Shown one piece after another: positions 46,376-54,668 of a stretch of DNA of 64,000 nucleotides. The stretch covers positions 62,001-126,000 of the forward strand of contig NZ_JBGCCN010000002.1 in the NCBI RefSeq assembly GCF_041261225.1. The letters run 5' to 3'. Every line of letters starts with the position of its first letter. Positions within the stretch are counted from its first letter, which is position 1. The notes under the pieces are model-generated. The model searched no databases. It had not been told where the DNA came from and saw only the letters and a program-made list of their open reading frames with translations. A program made the translations under genes and the position numbers. This stretch comes from Streptomyces sp. V4I8 (lineage in GTDB: Bacteria > Actinomycetota > Actinomycetes > Streptomycetales > Streptomycetaceae).

Positions 46376-47814
46376 CTTCCCAATCTGGAAGTCAAGCGGA
46401 GGTGGTGACTGGTGGTGTGATGGTGTAGCACCGTCGGTCACGGATCAGGGCCCACAGCACGTTGACGCGCCGGCGGGCGAGGGCGAGCACGGCCTGGACG
46501 TGGCGTTTGCCCTCAGCGCGTTTTCTGTCGTAGAACTGCCGCGAGTTGGGGTCGCACCGGATGCTGACGAGCGCGGAGGTGTAGAAGACCCTTTGCAGAC
46601 GGCGGTGGTAACGCTGGGGCCGGTGGAGGTTGCCGCTGACCTTGCCCGAGTCGCGTGGCGCCGGCGCCACGCCGGAGAAGGCGGCGAGGCGGTCGGGGGT
46701 GGGGAACGCCTCCAGGCTGCCGCCGACGGCGACGAGGAACTCGGCGCCGAGGACCGTGCCGATGCCCGGCAGCGACTGGATCACTTCGGCGAGTTCGTGC
46801 TCGCGAAACCGGCCCTCGATGAGCTTGTCGGTCTCGGCGATCTTCTCGTTGAGGGCCATCACCTCCCTCGCCAGGGTATGCACCATCTTCGCGATCGCTG
46901 TCTCGCCCGGGACGGCGGTGTGCTGGCGCTCAGCAGCCTCGATGGCCTTGGCTGCCAGGGAGTCGGGGTTGCGGACCTTGCGGTTGGCCAGCCAGGTGGT
47001 CAGTCGGCGCAGGCCGGTGCGGCGGATGGCCGCCGGGCTCTGGTAGCCCGTCAGGAGCAGCAGCGCTCCGGTGGTGCCCATGTCCAGGGTGCGTTCCAGG
47101 GCTGGGAACATGCTGGTCAGCAGGGCCTTGAGCCGGTTGGTGGTGCGGGTGCGGTCGGCAACGAGATCCACACGGCGCTCGGTGAGCAGCCTCAGTTCGA
47201 TGCTCGCGTCTTCACTGGGGCGGATCGGCTGCAGGTCGCGTCTCATGCGGGCCTGGTCGGCGATCACGTGGGCGTCCCGGGCGTCGGTCTTGCCCGCCCC
47301 GCGGTAGCTGTCGGTGGCGCGGTTGACCGCGATGCCGGGGAGGTAGACCAGTTCCTGGCCGTGGTTGACGAGCAGGGCGATTAACAGCGCGGGCTCGCCG
47401 CCGGTCATGTCCATCGCCCAGGTGACCTCACGGCCGTCGGCGAGGCCCAGGACGTCACCGATCAGCTTCAGTAACTCCGGTTCGTCGTTGGCCACCCGCC
47501 GCGACAGCAACGTGTTGCCGTCGCTGTCCAGGGCCAGGCAGTGGTGGTGGGTCTTGCCGCAGTCGGTACCGGCCAATATCCGGCTCATCGTGCTCCAGTC
47601 GTCGTACTTGCCTTGCGCACCACGGACGACCTCGCCGGCATTGCTCTACACAGCGACCTGTTCGCACTTCCCAATCGGCGGCCGAGTCGGCGTGGGGAGC
47701 CGGGCGGCCAAGCACCGGAAGCCACGAGACGACAGCCACTTGTCAGCCACACCCAGCTCCCCCGGGCCCCACAACCCTACGAACGGCTGCGGTCGGCCCA
47801 GGAAGAAGGTAGAG
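46376..47814 (-). mobile_element. IS110-family element, intact
   Basis: 1439 bp, bounded by the two halves of the IS6 frame (CACATGG on one side and GACAAGTGG on the other). Contains one intact transposase and about 225 bp of noncoding 5' sequence on the transposase-start side, where IS110 elements keep the bridge RNA region. Confidence 0.88.
46392..47588 (-). CDS. IS110-family transposase
   Basis: 398 residues. The N-terminal RuvC-like DEDD domain starts MSRILAGTDCGKTHHHC and continues through TWAMDMTGGEPALL and KTDARDAHVIADQARMRRDL. A coiled-coil-like middle (LAREVMALNEKIAETDKLIE) leads to the transposase_20 domain VIQSLPGIGTVLGAEFLVAV and FSGVAPAPRDSGKVSGNLHR. IS110 enzymes are guided by a bridge RNA from the element's noncoding end. 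Full length and open; the left copy at 3799-8501 is its broken sibling. Confidence 0.93.
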   Translation of the reverse strand: MSRILAGTDCGKTHHHCLALDSDGNTLLSRRVANDEPELLKLIGDVLGLADGREVTWAMDMTGGEPALLIALLVNHGQELVYLPGIAVNRATDSYRGAGKTDARDAHVIADQARMRRDLQPIRPSEDASIELRLLTERRVDLVADRTRTTNRLKALLTSMFPALERTLDMGTTGALLLLTGYQSPAAIRRTGLRRLTTWLANRKVRNPDSLAAKAIEAAERQHTAVPGETAIAKMVHTLAREVMALNEKIAETDKLIEGRFREHELAEVIQSLPGIGTVLGAEFLVAVGGSLEAFPTPDRLAAFSGVAPAPRDSGKVSGNLHRPQRYHRRLQRVFYTSALVSIRCDPNSRQFYDRKRAEGKRHVQAVLALARRRVNVLWALIRDRRCYTITPPVTTSA

Positions 47815-48173
47815 CCACTTGTCCCCGGGGCGGGGACGGCGCCGGCGCAGCCCGTCGGCGTACGTCTGCCCGAACTTCCGGTCCACTGGCGGACCGTCTC
47901 GTAGCTGACCGTGATGTCCCGCTCCAGCAGGATCTCCTCGACCTCGCGGAAGGAGAGGGGGAAGCGGAAGTACAGCCACACCGCGTGCGCGATGACCTCC
48001 ACCGGGTAGCGGAACCCCTGGTACGACGACAGCGTGACCACGAGCAAACCCTCTCCAAAACGATCAACGAAGAGATCGTCTCACGGGGCCCGCGCTCAAG
48101 TTGACGTGCCCCTGCGGGCCCTCGAACCACGTGGGGACAGAAGACGGCACAGCAGTTCAGAACGGGGCGAGGC

Positions 48174-48446
48174 ATGACAGCGACCACGGCGGATGCGTGG
48201 CTGGACGAGATCACCGCTCAAGCGCGCAGCACGCAGGCGAAGGTGTTCTCTGTGAGCGTGCCGGTGAGTCACCCCGAGACCGCGTCCGAGGCACACGAGC
48301 AGCTGCTGTCGGCAGCCATCGAGTGCATCGAGCAGGAAGGATGGACGCTGGAGACCATGAGCACCTACGGCTCCTCTTCGGCCTACGACGGCGCCCGCTT
48401 CTGGGCCTTGCTGGTCTTCCGCACGGCCTACCACGGACGCTTCTGA
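48174..48446 (+). CDS. Small hypothetical plasmid protein
   Basis: 90 residues, one domain with a mixed pattern: FSVSVPVSHPETASEAHEQL, CIEQEGWTLETMSTYGSSSA and FWALLVFRTAYHGRF. No family recognised. Its ATG overlaps the stop of the broken gene upstream (ATGA), so it was probably the third gene of the 42846 operon. After the IS insertion its translation may be reduced. An SD-like GGGGCGAGG lies just before the ATG. Confidence 0.65.
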   Translation: MTATTADAWLDEITAQARSTQAKVFSVSVPVSHPETASEAHEQLLSAAIECIEQEGWTLETMSTYGSSSAYDGARFWALLVFRTAYHGRF

Positions 48447-48487
48447 ACACGGGTACTGCTGTGCTGCCATGACGGCTCCCCAGCCGT

Positions 48488-49366
48488 TCATGCCGTGGGC
48501 CGCAACGATCCCGAATTCACAACCGCGGTCGCTGTCCCGTTCTCCCGGGCAGCTCGTTCTGCCCGTGCCCGGCGCAACGCCCGGGCACGGATGGCTTCGG
48601 CCTCCCGGCGGCGCTCCACACGAGCCGCCTCGAGCGGGGCAGGCTGGTCGTCCGATGACGCCTCCGACCCCGGGAATGCCCGTCGGCTCAGCTCGCGCAT
48701 CGCGCGGGACTGCCGCTCAACTGCCTGGGCGATGGCCTCATCGACGCGCCGCTCGGGTGCGACGGCCTGATGCGCGGCGAGCGCCTCCTTGTAGCCCGGC
48801 GAGGCCGTCTGCCTGGTCTTCACCGGCGCCTCAGGCGTAGCCGCGGCCGCCGGGGCGGGCTGCGTCGTACGTGGTGCGGGCGTGGATCCGACGGCAAGGA
48901 CCCGGATGGTGCGCACGGTGTCGGTGCCGACCGCGCTGTTCACCGTGGCGACGATCCGCGCGCTGATCAGCCTCAGCTGGGTGGCATACGCCGACGAGTC
49001 CGGGCGCAGGTCCAGCTGTCCGGTCTCCGGGTGGAAGGAGACGGCGGTGACGTGAAGGGGTAGCTGAGGGGAGATGGCGGCCGCGATGTCGGGCCAGCGG
49101 TCCAGCACAGTGCCGCCGGCGGCAGGAAGGTCCCAGGCCCGGTCGGCCATCAGGCCCTGGAGCACGGCGGCGAACCCGCTCGGCTCCCGGCCGTCGCGCC
49201 GTACGGCCGTCTGCTGGCGACGGCGCGGGGTGCGGGCCTCGCTGCCGCCGCGTTTGTTGGCGGCCTCGCGGGCCTGGCGCAGGGCGACGCGGGCGAGGTC
49301 GACGCCGGATACCTCCGGGGTGGTGTCACCGCTGGTCTGCACGGTGGGGTTGGTCGTCTCGGTCAC
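48488..49366 (-). CDS. DciA/DUF721-like protein
   Basis: 292 residues from the GTG at 49366, after GGAGG. Residues about 60-165 match the DUF721/DciA fold: VLDRWPDIAAAISPQLPLHV, TGQLDLRPDSSAYATQLRLI and VRTIRVLAVG. Chromosomal DciA assists loading or handling of the replicative helicase DnaB. This copy has long low-complexity arms and an Arg/Ala-rich helical C terminus (IRARALRRARAERAARENG). It follows the winged-helix gene by only 9 bp, so the two form an operon, pointing to replication. Likely a plasmid version of the helicase-loading factor. Confidence 0.72.
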   Translation of the reverse strand: MTETTNPTVQTSGDTTPEVSGVDLARVALRQAREAANKRGGSEARTPRRRQQTAVRRDGREPSGFAAVLQGLMADRAWDLPAAGGTVLDRWPDIAAAISPQLPLHVTAVSFHPETGQLDLRPDSSAYATQLRLISARIVATVNSAVGTDTVRTIRVLAVGSTPAPRTTQPAPAAAATPEAPVKTRQTASPGYKEALAAHQAVAPERRVDEAIAQAVERQSRAMRELSRRAFPGSEASSDDQPAPLEAARVERRREAEAIRARALRRARAERAARENGTATAVVNSGSLRPTA

Positions 49367-49375
49367 GTCGGCCTC

Positions 49376-50875
49376 CTACCGGTGTCCGTTGGTCATCAGT
49401 GAGCTGCGGAAGCCGCGCTCGAGCTGGTCGGCGCGGCGCACCAGGCGCTTGCCGAAGATCTGCAGGGCCATGTCCGGGTGCATCGAGGTGATCAGCGTCG
49501 TCTCGCCGCGCATCAGCTCGCCCTTGGCGGTGGCGACCAGGTCCTGGCGCTCCTGCTCGTTCATCTCCAGCGGCGCGTCCTGGCCGTCGGCAGCGTGGTC
49601 CTGGTCCCGGTGGCGGCCGCCGCTGGTCGCTTCCCTGACCTTGGCGAAAGCGGCCTCCACCTCGAGCTGGACGGAGCGGCTGGACGGGGCCTGCCAGTCG
49701 CCCTCGTACCGCTCGGTGCGGGCGCGGACCTGCCGGATGCGGTCACGCCGGGCGGCCTCCTGGGCGCCGCGCCACTGCTCGATCGCGTCGGCGCGCTTGG
49801 CGGGGGTGTCCAGGACGTTCTCCGCGTTGGCGAGCAGCACGGCGAGCAGGCCGGAGCCCCGACGGACGTGGGCCGCCTCGCCGCGGAAATGCAGCCAGCC
49901 ACGGACGTCGGTCACGGTCCATCCGGCATCAGCGACGTTCCGGGCGACCCAGGCGATCCTGGGTACCGAGCAGCCGCGCAGCCAGTCCAGCTCCTGGGTG
50001 AGCTCGCGGGCCAGCTGGAAGCGGCGGCCGACAACGTTGAGCTTCCGGCGACCGCCGGCCTTGGCCTTGGACTTCTTCGGGGTGGGGGACTTGCTGACCC
50101 CGCTTGCGAGCTTGCTCTCAGGGGGGAGGGAAGTAGTACCCGCAGTGGAAAGACCTGAGGTACCGACCTGCATTGGGGTGCAACGGACCTCATCCGAAAC
50201 AGCCGCCACAGAGGCCTGGTCAGCCCCCTTCCGGGCGCCCTTCGCAGGGGCCTTCGAGGACGACTTCGCCTGCGGCTTGCGGACCTTGCGGGCGGCCTTC
50301 TTCGCGAGCTTCGCCATCAGCTCCCGGCCGGCCTCCGCGATCCCGGTCATCGCGCGCGTGTACGCGGGCGCGTTCCCATCCCGCAGCACCGTGCGGATCC
50401 CCAGCGCGACGTCGAACGCCTCCGGGATCATCCGCGCGAACTCGCTAGCCTGCGCCGTCTCGCCGGAGATCCGGGTTCCGCGCACGATGTAGGCGAGCAG
50501 CCCGGCCTCCCGCAGCATCCCCAGGTGGTACTCCACCGAACGCTCGGACAGGCCGGTGCGGCGCACCAGGTACTCGATCCCTGGACGGCACGGGAACAGC
50601 TGCGCGAGCTCCTGGGCGACGCGCACCGTCGTCGGTCCGAACGAGCGCGGCCCGTGCGACCGGTGCCGCCGCGGCTTGTACAGCCCGGACCCGGCGACCC
50701 AGTGGACCGCCTGCATCCAGGAGTAGCCCTCCGTCGCGATCCGGCCCGTCGACGTCGACAGCCACTGCAGCGCATCCGGCACGTACAGCTCGGGCAGCAC
50801 ATCGACCGCAGCGTTGTCGACGGCAGGACGTGGAGCGGGAATCAGCGTGGCGGCCGGCGCCGCCACAGCACTCAC
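49376..50875 (-). CDS. Winged-helix plasmid protein (possible replication initiator)
   Basis: 499 residues from a GTG at 50875. Residues about 75-135 form a winged HTH: TTVRVAQELAQLFPCRPGIE and LVRRTGLSERSVEYHLGMLR. A Lys/Ala-rich linker (KLAKKAARKVRKPQAKSSSK) follows, then a C-terminal helical half with LTQELDWLRGCSVPRIAWVA. No RCR or helicase motif is seen. The close downstream DciA-like gene and the palindromic gap upstream make an origin-binding role plausible; a transcription regulator is the alternative. Confidence 0.6.
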   Translation of the reverse strand: MSAVAAPAATLIPAPRPAVDNAAVDVLPELYVPDALQWLSTSTGRIATEGYSWMQAVHWVAGSGLYKPRRHRSHGPRSFGPTTVRVAQELAQLFPCRPGIEYLVRRTGLSERSVEYHLGMLREAGLLAYIVRGTRISGETAQASEFARMIPEAFDVALGIRTVLRDGNAPAYTRAMTGIAEAGRELMAKLAKKAARKVRKPQAKSSSKAPAKGARKGADQASVAAVSDEVRCTPMQVGTSGLSTAGTTSLPPESKLASGVSKSPTPKKSKAKAGGRRKLNVVGRRFQLARELTQELDWLRGCSVPRIAWVARNVADAGWTVTDVRGWLHFRGEAAHVRRGSGLLAVLLANAENVLDTPAKRADAIEQWRGAQEAARRDRIRQVRARTERYEGDWQAPSSRSVQLEVEAAFAKVREATSGGRHRDQDHAADGQDAPLEMNEQERQDLVATAKGELMRGETTLITSMHPDMALQIFGKRLVRRADQLERGFRSSLMTNGHR

Positions 50876-52024
50876 CGGCCCGCCCGAAGAGATGTCAGAG
50901 CGTGATCCATTCGGAGACCCTGACCCAGGTCACCTGTGGAAAGAATCCGCTCAGGCCCTACAGTGCCCGGCGCTCCCGCCCGACGGCAAAGAATCTTGAA
51001 ACGCCTCCCGCTTGACGGGACGGCATGCCCGCGAGCGCTGCCGCGACGGCTGGAGATGAGCGATCCCCAGTAGTCGCCTCCGGAGCCGCAGGAAACTTCA
51101 GGCGGAACGGTGCGAACTATGCAAAAACGCTTCGCGTTTTGCGTCACGCGAAATGCCCGGGAGGCCGGAACTGGCCTAAAACGGGCACGGTCGAGCTGAC
51201 AAGGAGCCGCGAGGTCGTGCACTATGACGGAGACACCTTTCAGATTCACGGCCGCACCAGCCCCGCGATGCGGGAAGGCGCGACCAACGGATATGGCGGG
51301 TGGCCCCCTCCGTGAGGAGCGGGCGGAACCCCGACGGGCGGGGGGAGATTTCTCCTCCCTCTTGGATGTGGGTGGATCGCCGGACCCCTGTGGTGGGGGC
51401 CCCGCGATCCGAAGCGCAGCAGGCGCTGCCTGCGGCTGTGGTGGCCGTGGTTAGCGACCGGGGTTGTGCTGACTGGTGAACTGGCTCTAGGAGCCGAAGC
51501 TCGGAACCGGCTGGAACCCGGAACTGAGCAGCCGACGCGGGTGGTTAATCCGGTCGGAGACGGGCCGCGCGAGGCCGACGGGTGGTTAGTCCGCCGTGAT
51601 GGCGCGCGCGGCCGATGGCCGCTAGGTCATCCCGACCCCCTCAAATCCGAGGCTGGTCGGCATGCCTGAGGGACGGTGTGATCACGCTGATCAACGGCGA
51701 GCATGCGCGTTGAGGCTCCCGGCAGCGGGTACGCTGCATCTCGCGATCACCTCCCAATCAGGTGCGTCGTACGGACGGGGAATCCCGTCCACGAGCCCCC
51801 CGTGGCCCTGGCCGGCCTGTGGGGGCTCTTTGCGTTATGGATCAAGCCTGCAAACACCCTAACCTGCGGGTGTGTCCACACGACGCGTCGAACTCGCCGT
51901 GTGTCCGAGGCGCCGCTGACGATGACCGTGCCGACCGAGTAGGCGCCTGCAGCCGGAGTCAGCGCGGCGAGGTCACTCGCCGGCCGCGTCCAGCGCAGGT
52001 CCTGGTCTCGGTCGGGCGCATGCA
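50876..52024. other. 1.1-kb palindrome- and repeat-rich gap; candidate origin region
   Basis: No convincing gene. It contains GCAAAAACGCTTCGCGTTTTGC at about 51120-51141, a near-perfect inverted repeat, then TGCCCGGG.../GGGCA and GGCC..GGCC arms. Three imperfect GTGGTTA(A/G)(T/C) boxes lie near 51447, 51540 and 51584, and a hairpin GGACGGG/CCCGTCC near 51773-51790. Its place directly upstream of the winged-helix/DciA operon fits a plasmid origin. Inference. Confidence 0.4.
51793..51830 (+). terminator. Stem-loop with T run
   Basis: GAGCCCCC (51793-51800) pairs with GGGGGCTC (51821-51828), followed by TTTGCG. The shape and trailing T-rich bases are those of an intrinsic terminator for a plus-strand transcript crossing the gap. 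Confidence 0.55.
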
Positions 52025-52711
52025 TCAGGCGCGCTCCTTGGGGGCGTAACGGATCAGCACCACGTCGTCGATCGGGCGGACTTCCAGCACCTTCATCCGG
52101 GCGGTCGTCCCGCCCGGGTAGTCGGCAGCGCCCAAGAATCGGGCTGCTTCCGGCTGGCCGACCAGGAGCGGGGCGATGGCGAGGTGAACTTCGTCGGCCA
52201 GGTTCGCGGCCATGAGCTGGGTGTGGATGGTGCCACCGCCCTCCACCATGAGCTGACCGACGCCACGACGTCCGAGCTCATCGAGAGCCAACTCCCACTC
52301 GAACTCCGGGCCGACGCTGACCACATCGGCCAGCCCGTCCAGCGTCGTGCGCACCTTCTCCGCCGCGCTGTCCACCGTGATCACAAGCTTCTGGCCGCCG
52401 TGGTGCCAGAAATTCAGGTTGGCGTCCAGGTCGCCCGACTTGGTGACCGTCACCTTCAGCGGGTAGGCAGGCTTCCCGTCTGCGACGCGCTGAGCGCGGC
52501 GGTCTTCGCTGTTGACCAGCAGCCGCGGATTGTCCTTCCGTATCGTGGTCGCGCCGATCAGAATCGCGTCGGACTCGGCGCGGACCTGGTCGACCCGGTC
52601 GAAATCCGCCGAGTTGGACAGACGCAGCCGCTCAGGGCTGGCGTCATCCAGATAGCCGTCGACCGACATCGCGGCGGACAGCAGAACGTACGGACGTGTG
52701 GGCGTAGTCAT
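52025..52711 (-). CDS. RibD C-terminal/dihydrofolate reductase-like reductase
   Basis: 228 residues. Typical phrases: YVLLSAAMSVDGYLDDASPE, ESDAILIGATTIRKDNPRLL, RGVGQLMVEGGGTIHTQLMA and DEVHLAIAPLLVG. This fold uses NADPH to reduce pyrimidine intermediates in riboflavin synthesis, or serves as a stand-alone reductase in other pathways. No deaminase domain is present, so it is not a full RibD. It follows the XRE-TPR regulator gene by 22 bp on the same strand and is probably co-transcribed with it. Role on a plasmid is unknown. Confidence 0.88.
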   Translation of the reverse strand: MTTPTRPYVLLSAAMSVDGYLDDASPERLRLSNSADFDRVDQVRAESDAILIGATTIRKDNPRLLVNSEDRRAQRVADGKPAYPLKVTVTKSGDLDANLNFWHHGGQKLVITVDSAAEKVRTTLDGLADVVSVGPEFEWELALDELGRRGVGQLMVEGGGTIHTQLMAANLADEVHLAIAPLLVGQPEAARFLGAADYPGGTTARMKVLEVRPIDDVVLIRYAPKERA

Positions 52712-52733
52712 TGGTTCAGTGATCCGTTTCTAC

Positions 52734-54191
52734 TCAAGATTCGTGGGCGAGTACGGCATCGAAGTTGTCCCGGAAGTCGGCGACCTCGGGCTGGCGCTGC
52801 CAGGGAATCAGCGCCTTGTCCAGCCGGGTGAGCTCGCGGACGATCCGGCCCGAGCCGGTGTCCATCGCTACCGTCAGCGCCTGAAGGCCCACCGCGGCTG
52901 CCTCCTCCGGTGAACCGGCACCGGCATGTGCGACTGCGGCCCGGGCGAGGTACACGCCCCGGTCGCGGTGGTAGCCGTCGGGCACGGACTGGATTGCCCT
53001 GGTGAAGATCTCCGCGGCCTCCGCGTGCTTGCCCAACACCTCCAGCCCTTGGGCGCGGTGCACTTCGACGTACTCTTCGTTCAGCCACACGCCCCAGGGC
53101 GTCGTGTCGCTGGAGACACGATCGAGCGCGTTGCGGACATCCTCGATCGCCCGCTCGCTGTCGGTGTCCTCGCCTCGCAGCGCGTGACCGTACGACTCGT
53201 ACGTCTTGGCGACCGCCGCGAGACGGCTGCGCGGACGGGCCATGCGCTGAGCGGCCTCCGCCAGATCGACGACATCGGTCAAGTCGCGCATTTCACCGGC
53301 GAGTTGGGCCTTGCGGGCCAACACGTACGAGGTCAGGTCACCGTCACCGACGGTGTGGCTCCACTGGAATGCCCTGTCCAGCCAGAAGTGGGCGCTGTCG
53401 AAGTCCCCCGGGTCCTGGTAGAGCCAGGACGCGAATTCGGCGTACTGGGTCTGCAGCTCCATGAGGGCCTGGCGGTCAACGCCGCTGGTCTCCTTGCGCA
53501 GGTCCTTGATGGCCTCGATGTGCTCGCGGACCGACTTGATCGCCTGGCCGGGGCCAAGCAGGTTGTCACTGTCGATCAGTACCCGGCGAGCACGTCGCAG
53601 GTGTTGCACGGGGTTGTCGCTGTACGCGGCCGCGGACCGAGCAGGCCGCTTCAGTCCCGGCACGACACCCGAATCTGCGGCTGCCGGCGTCCCAGCGCCG
53701 AATGTAGCCGCTGCACCGATCCCCACCCCACCGCGCAGCATCGCGCGTCGATCGAGAGCCACGAACACCACCTGACCATCCCGTAGACGAGCGGGGACAT
53801 AGATCCCCTCATGGTCAGACGCTGCCTGCTGGGAGGCAGCCGTGGCCAGCTCGATCGAGGCATCGGATACATGAGGAGCCGAAACGGATACATGGCGGCG
53901 CGTGGATACACCCGAGCCGATGCGCTCCCAGAGGTCGACCAGAAGGCCTCCGGCGCGGAGCAGGGAGTCGACCTGCTCGACTTCGCTCCGGTCCTTGGGG
54001 GCCCTGTCCCCGTTCTCCCATTTCTGCAGCTTGGAGTGCGACATGAAGGTCTTCTCCGCTAGGCCGCGTAGTGAGTAGTTCCGGGCCTCCCGGAACTCTC
54101 GCAGTGTGTAGCCGAAGCGGTGCATGGGTGACTGGTCGGGTGTCAACACCTTCGGCCGCTGGCCCACTTTGTGCCTCCTCCATGTCTCCAC
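52734..54191 (-). CDS. XRE-type regulator with long TPR-like C terminus
   Basis: 485 residues if started at GTG 54191; an ATG at 54125 (MHRFGYTLREFREARNYSLR) is an alternative. HTH at about residues 25-80: LREFREARNYSLRGLAEKTF, MSHSKLQKWENGDRAPKDRS. A Gly/Ala-rich hydrophobic stretch (MLRGGVGIGAAATFGAGTPA) follows, then many TPR-like helices (YAEFASWLYQDPGDFDSAHF, LARKAQLAGEMRDLTDVVDL). This form is common in actinobacterial regulators that sense a ligand or phosphorylation. A perfect 10-bp inverted repeat lies directly before the GTG. Confidence 0.78.
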   Translation of the reverse strand: METWRRHKVGQRPKVLTPDQSPMHRFGYTLREFREARNYSLRGLAEKTFMSHSKLQKWENGDRAPKDRSEVEQVDSLLRAGGLLVDLWERIGSGVSTRRHVSVSAPHVSDASIELATAASQQAASDHEGIYVPARLRDGQVVFVALDRRAMLRGGVGIGAAATFGAGTPAAADSGVVPGLKRPARSAAAYSDNPVQHLRRARRVLIDSDNLLGPGQAIKSVREHIEAIKDLRKETSGVDRQALMELQTQYAEFASWLYQDPGDFDSAHFWLDRAFQWSHTVGDGDLTSYVLARKAQLAGEMRDLTDVVDLAEAAQRMARPRSRLAAVAKTYESYGHALRGEDTDSERAIEDVRNALDRVSSDTTPWGVWLNEEYVEVHRAQGLEVLGKHAEAAEIFTRAIQSVPDGYHRDRGVYLARAAVAHAGAGSPEEAAAVGLQALTVAMDTGSGRIVRELTRLDKALIPWQRQPEVADFRDNFDAVLAHES

Positions 54192-54192
54192 T

Positions 54193-54219
54193 CGGTGTAT
54201 CCGGCGGCTGGATACACCG
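54193..54219 (-). promoter_or_regulatory. Perfect inverted repeat CGGTGTATCC, likely autoregulatory operator
   Basis: CGGTGTATCC (54193-54202) and GGATACACCG (54210-54219) flank a 7-bp centre, immediately before the regulator start. Further GGATACA words occur inside the gene near 53866, 53886 and 53906. A perfect two-arm site with extra single boxes fits an autoregulated operator. Confidence 0.6.
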
Positions 54220-54251
54220 TTGATCTAGATCTCGCTCCACGGTCGGGCCTA

Positions 54252-54271
54252 CAACTTTGCTAACGAAGTTG
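54252..54271. promoter_or_regulatory. Inverted repeat CAACTT-N8-AAGTTG
   Basis: Located between the XRE and GntR genes (both on the minus strand), so it lies upstream of the XRE gene and just downstream of gntR. The symmetric arms and size fit a GntR-type operator, though the factor is unknown. Confidence 0.35.
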
Positions 54272-54326
54272 AGCCCGCCAAGGAGGGACGAACATGCACA
54301 ACATGACGTGGGAAAGGACGTCAGTC

Positions 54327-54668
54327 TCAGCCATCGCGCCCCTTCTCGATCTTGTCGAGGCGTGCGGACAGCTCCGCAATCTGCTGCTCAAGCCTTCGGA
54401 GAGCGCGGGCAGTTTCGTCCTCAGTGGACGCGCTGGCCGTCTCGGTGATGAACGATCCACGGCCCTGGTGGGAGTAGATCAGTCCAGCTGCCCGCAGCTC
54501 GGTCAGCGCACGCTGGACAGTGCCCGGCGCGACGCCGTACTCGTCGGCCAGCTCTCGCGTGCTCGGCAATTTCGTGCCAGCAGGCAGCCGCCCCAAGCGA
54601 ATCTCGTCACGGACGGCCTGGACGATGCGCTGGTAGGGCTGCATGGCCTCGTTGGTCATGAGCGCCAT
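54327..54668 (-). CDS. Short GntR-family regulator with coiled-coil tail
   Basis: 113 residues. The N-terminal winged HTH is complete: YQRIVQAVRDEIRLGRLPAG, TKLPSTRELADEYGVAPGTV and QRALTELRAAGLIYSHQGRG. Instead of a ligand domain it has only a heptad helix (ARALRRLEQQIAELSARLDK). Such short GntR proteins are common in Streptomyces mobile elements, where they control transfer (KorSA/TraR-like). A role in repressing the transfer genes to its right is possible. Start at ATG 54668; another Met lies four codons in. Confidence 0.85.
   Translation of the reverse strand: MALMTNEAMQPYQRIVQAVRDEIRLGRLPAGTKLPSTRELADEYGVAPGTVQRALTELRAAGLIYSHQGRGSFITETASASTEDETARALRRLEQQIAELSARLDKIEKGRDG

Larger units (their letters stand above)
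45909..48047 (-). pseudogene. IS6-family transposase split by IS110, second copy
   Basis: The N-terminal piece (48047 to 47815) repeats MLVVTLSSYQGFRYPVEVIA, but one C is missing after QWT compared with the left copy, shifting the frame. The C-terminal piece (46375 downward) repeats HMDEVFIKINGKLHYLWRAV and continues through NNRAENSHQSTRQRERAM into FRPRRHLLTAHDTQ, the part that the left copy has lost. Broken by IS110 in the same position as the left copy. Inactive. Confidence 0.9.
45909..48110 (-). mobile_element. IS6-family element carrying an intact IS110 (second copy)
   Basis: IS6 ends GGCACTGTCAACTTG (45909) and the inverse of GGCACGTCAACTTGAGCG (ending 48110). The inner IS110 spans 46376-47814. 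Sequence is nearly identical to the left copy at 3275-8788 but in opposite orientation and without the IS66-like element and introns. It is therefore the ancestor-like state of the left composite. Confidence 0.9.
45359..48177 (+). pseudogene. Plasmid gene of unknown function, split by the IS6::IS110 composite
   Basis: The N-terminal 183 codons (45359-45908) encode LTEWVEGLPGLSGRARRLLL and WTLAQWWEALVLRPTAGGAW, with no recognised domain; the frame then enters the IS6 end. After the IS (48111 on), an open frame LRALEPRGDRRRHSS ends TGA at 48175-48177 and overlaps the next ATG (48174). This is probably the original C terminus, so the gene was coupled on both sides: GTGA with 42846-45362 and ATGA with 48174-48446. 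No clean target duplication is visible. Confidence 0.6.
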
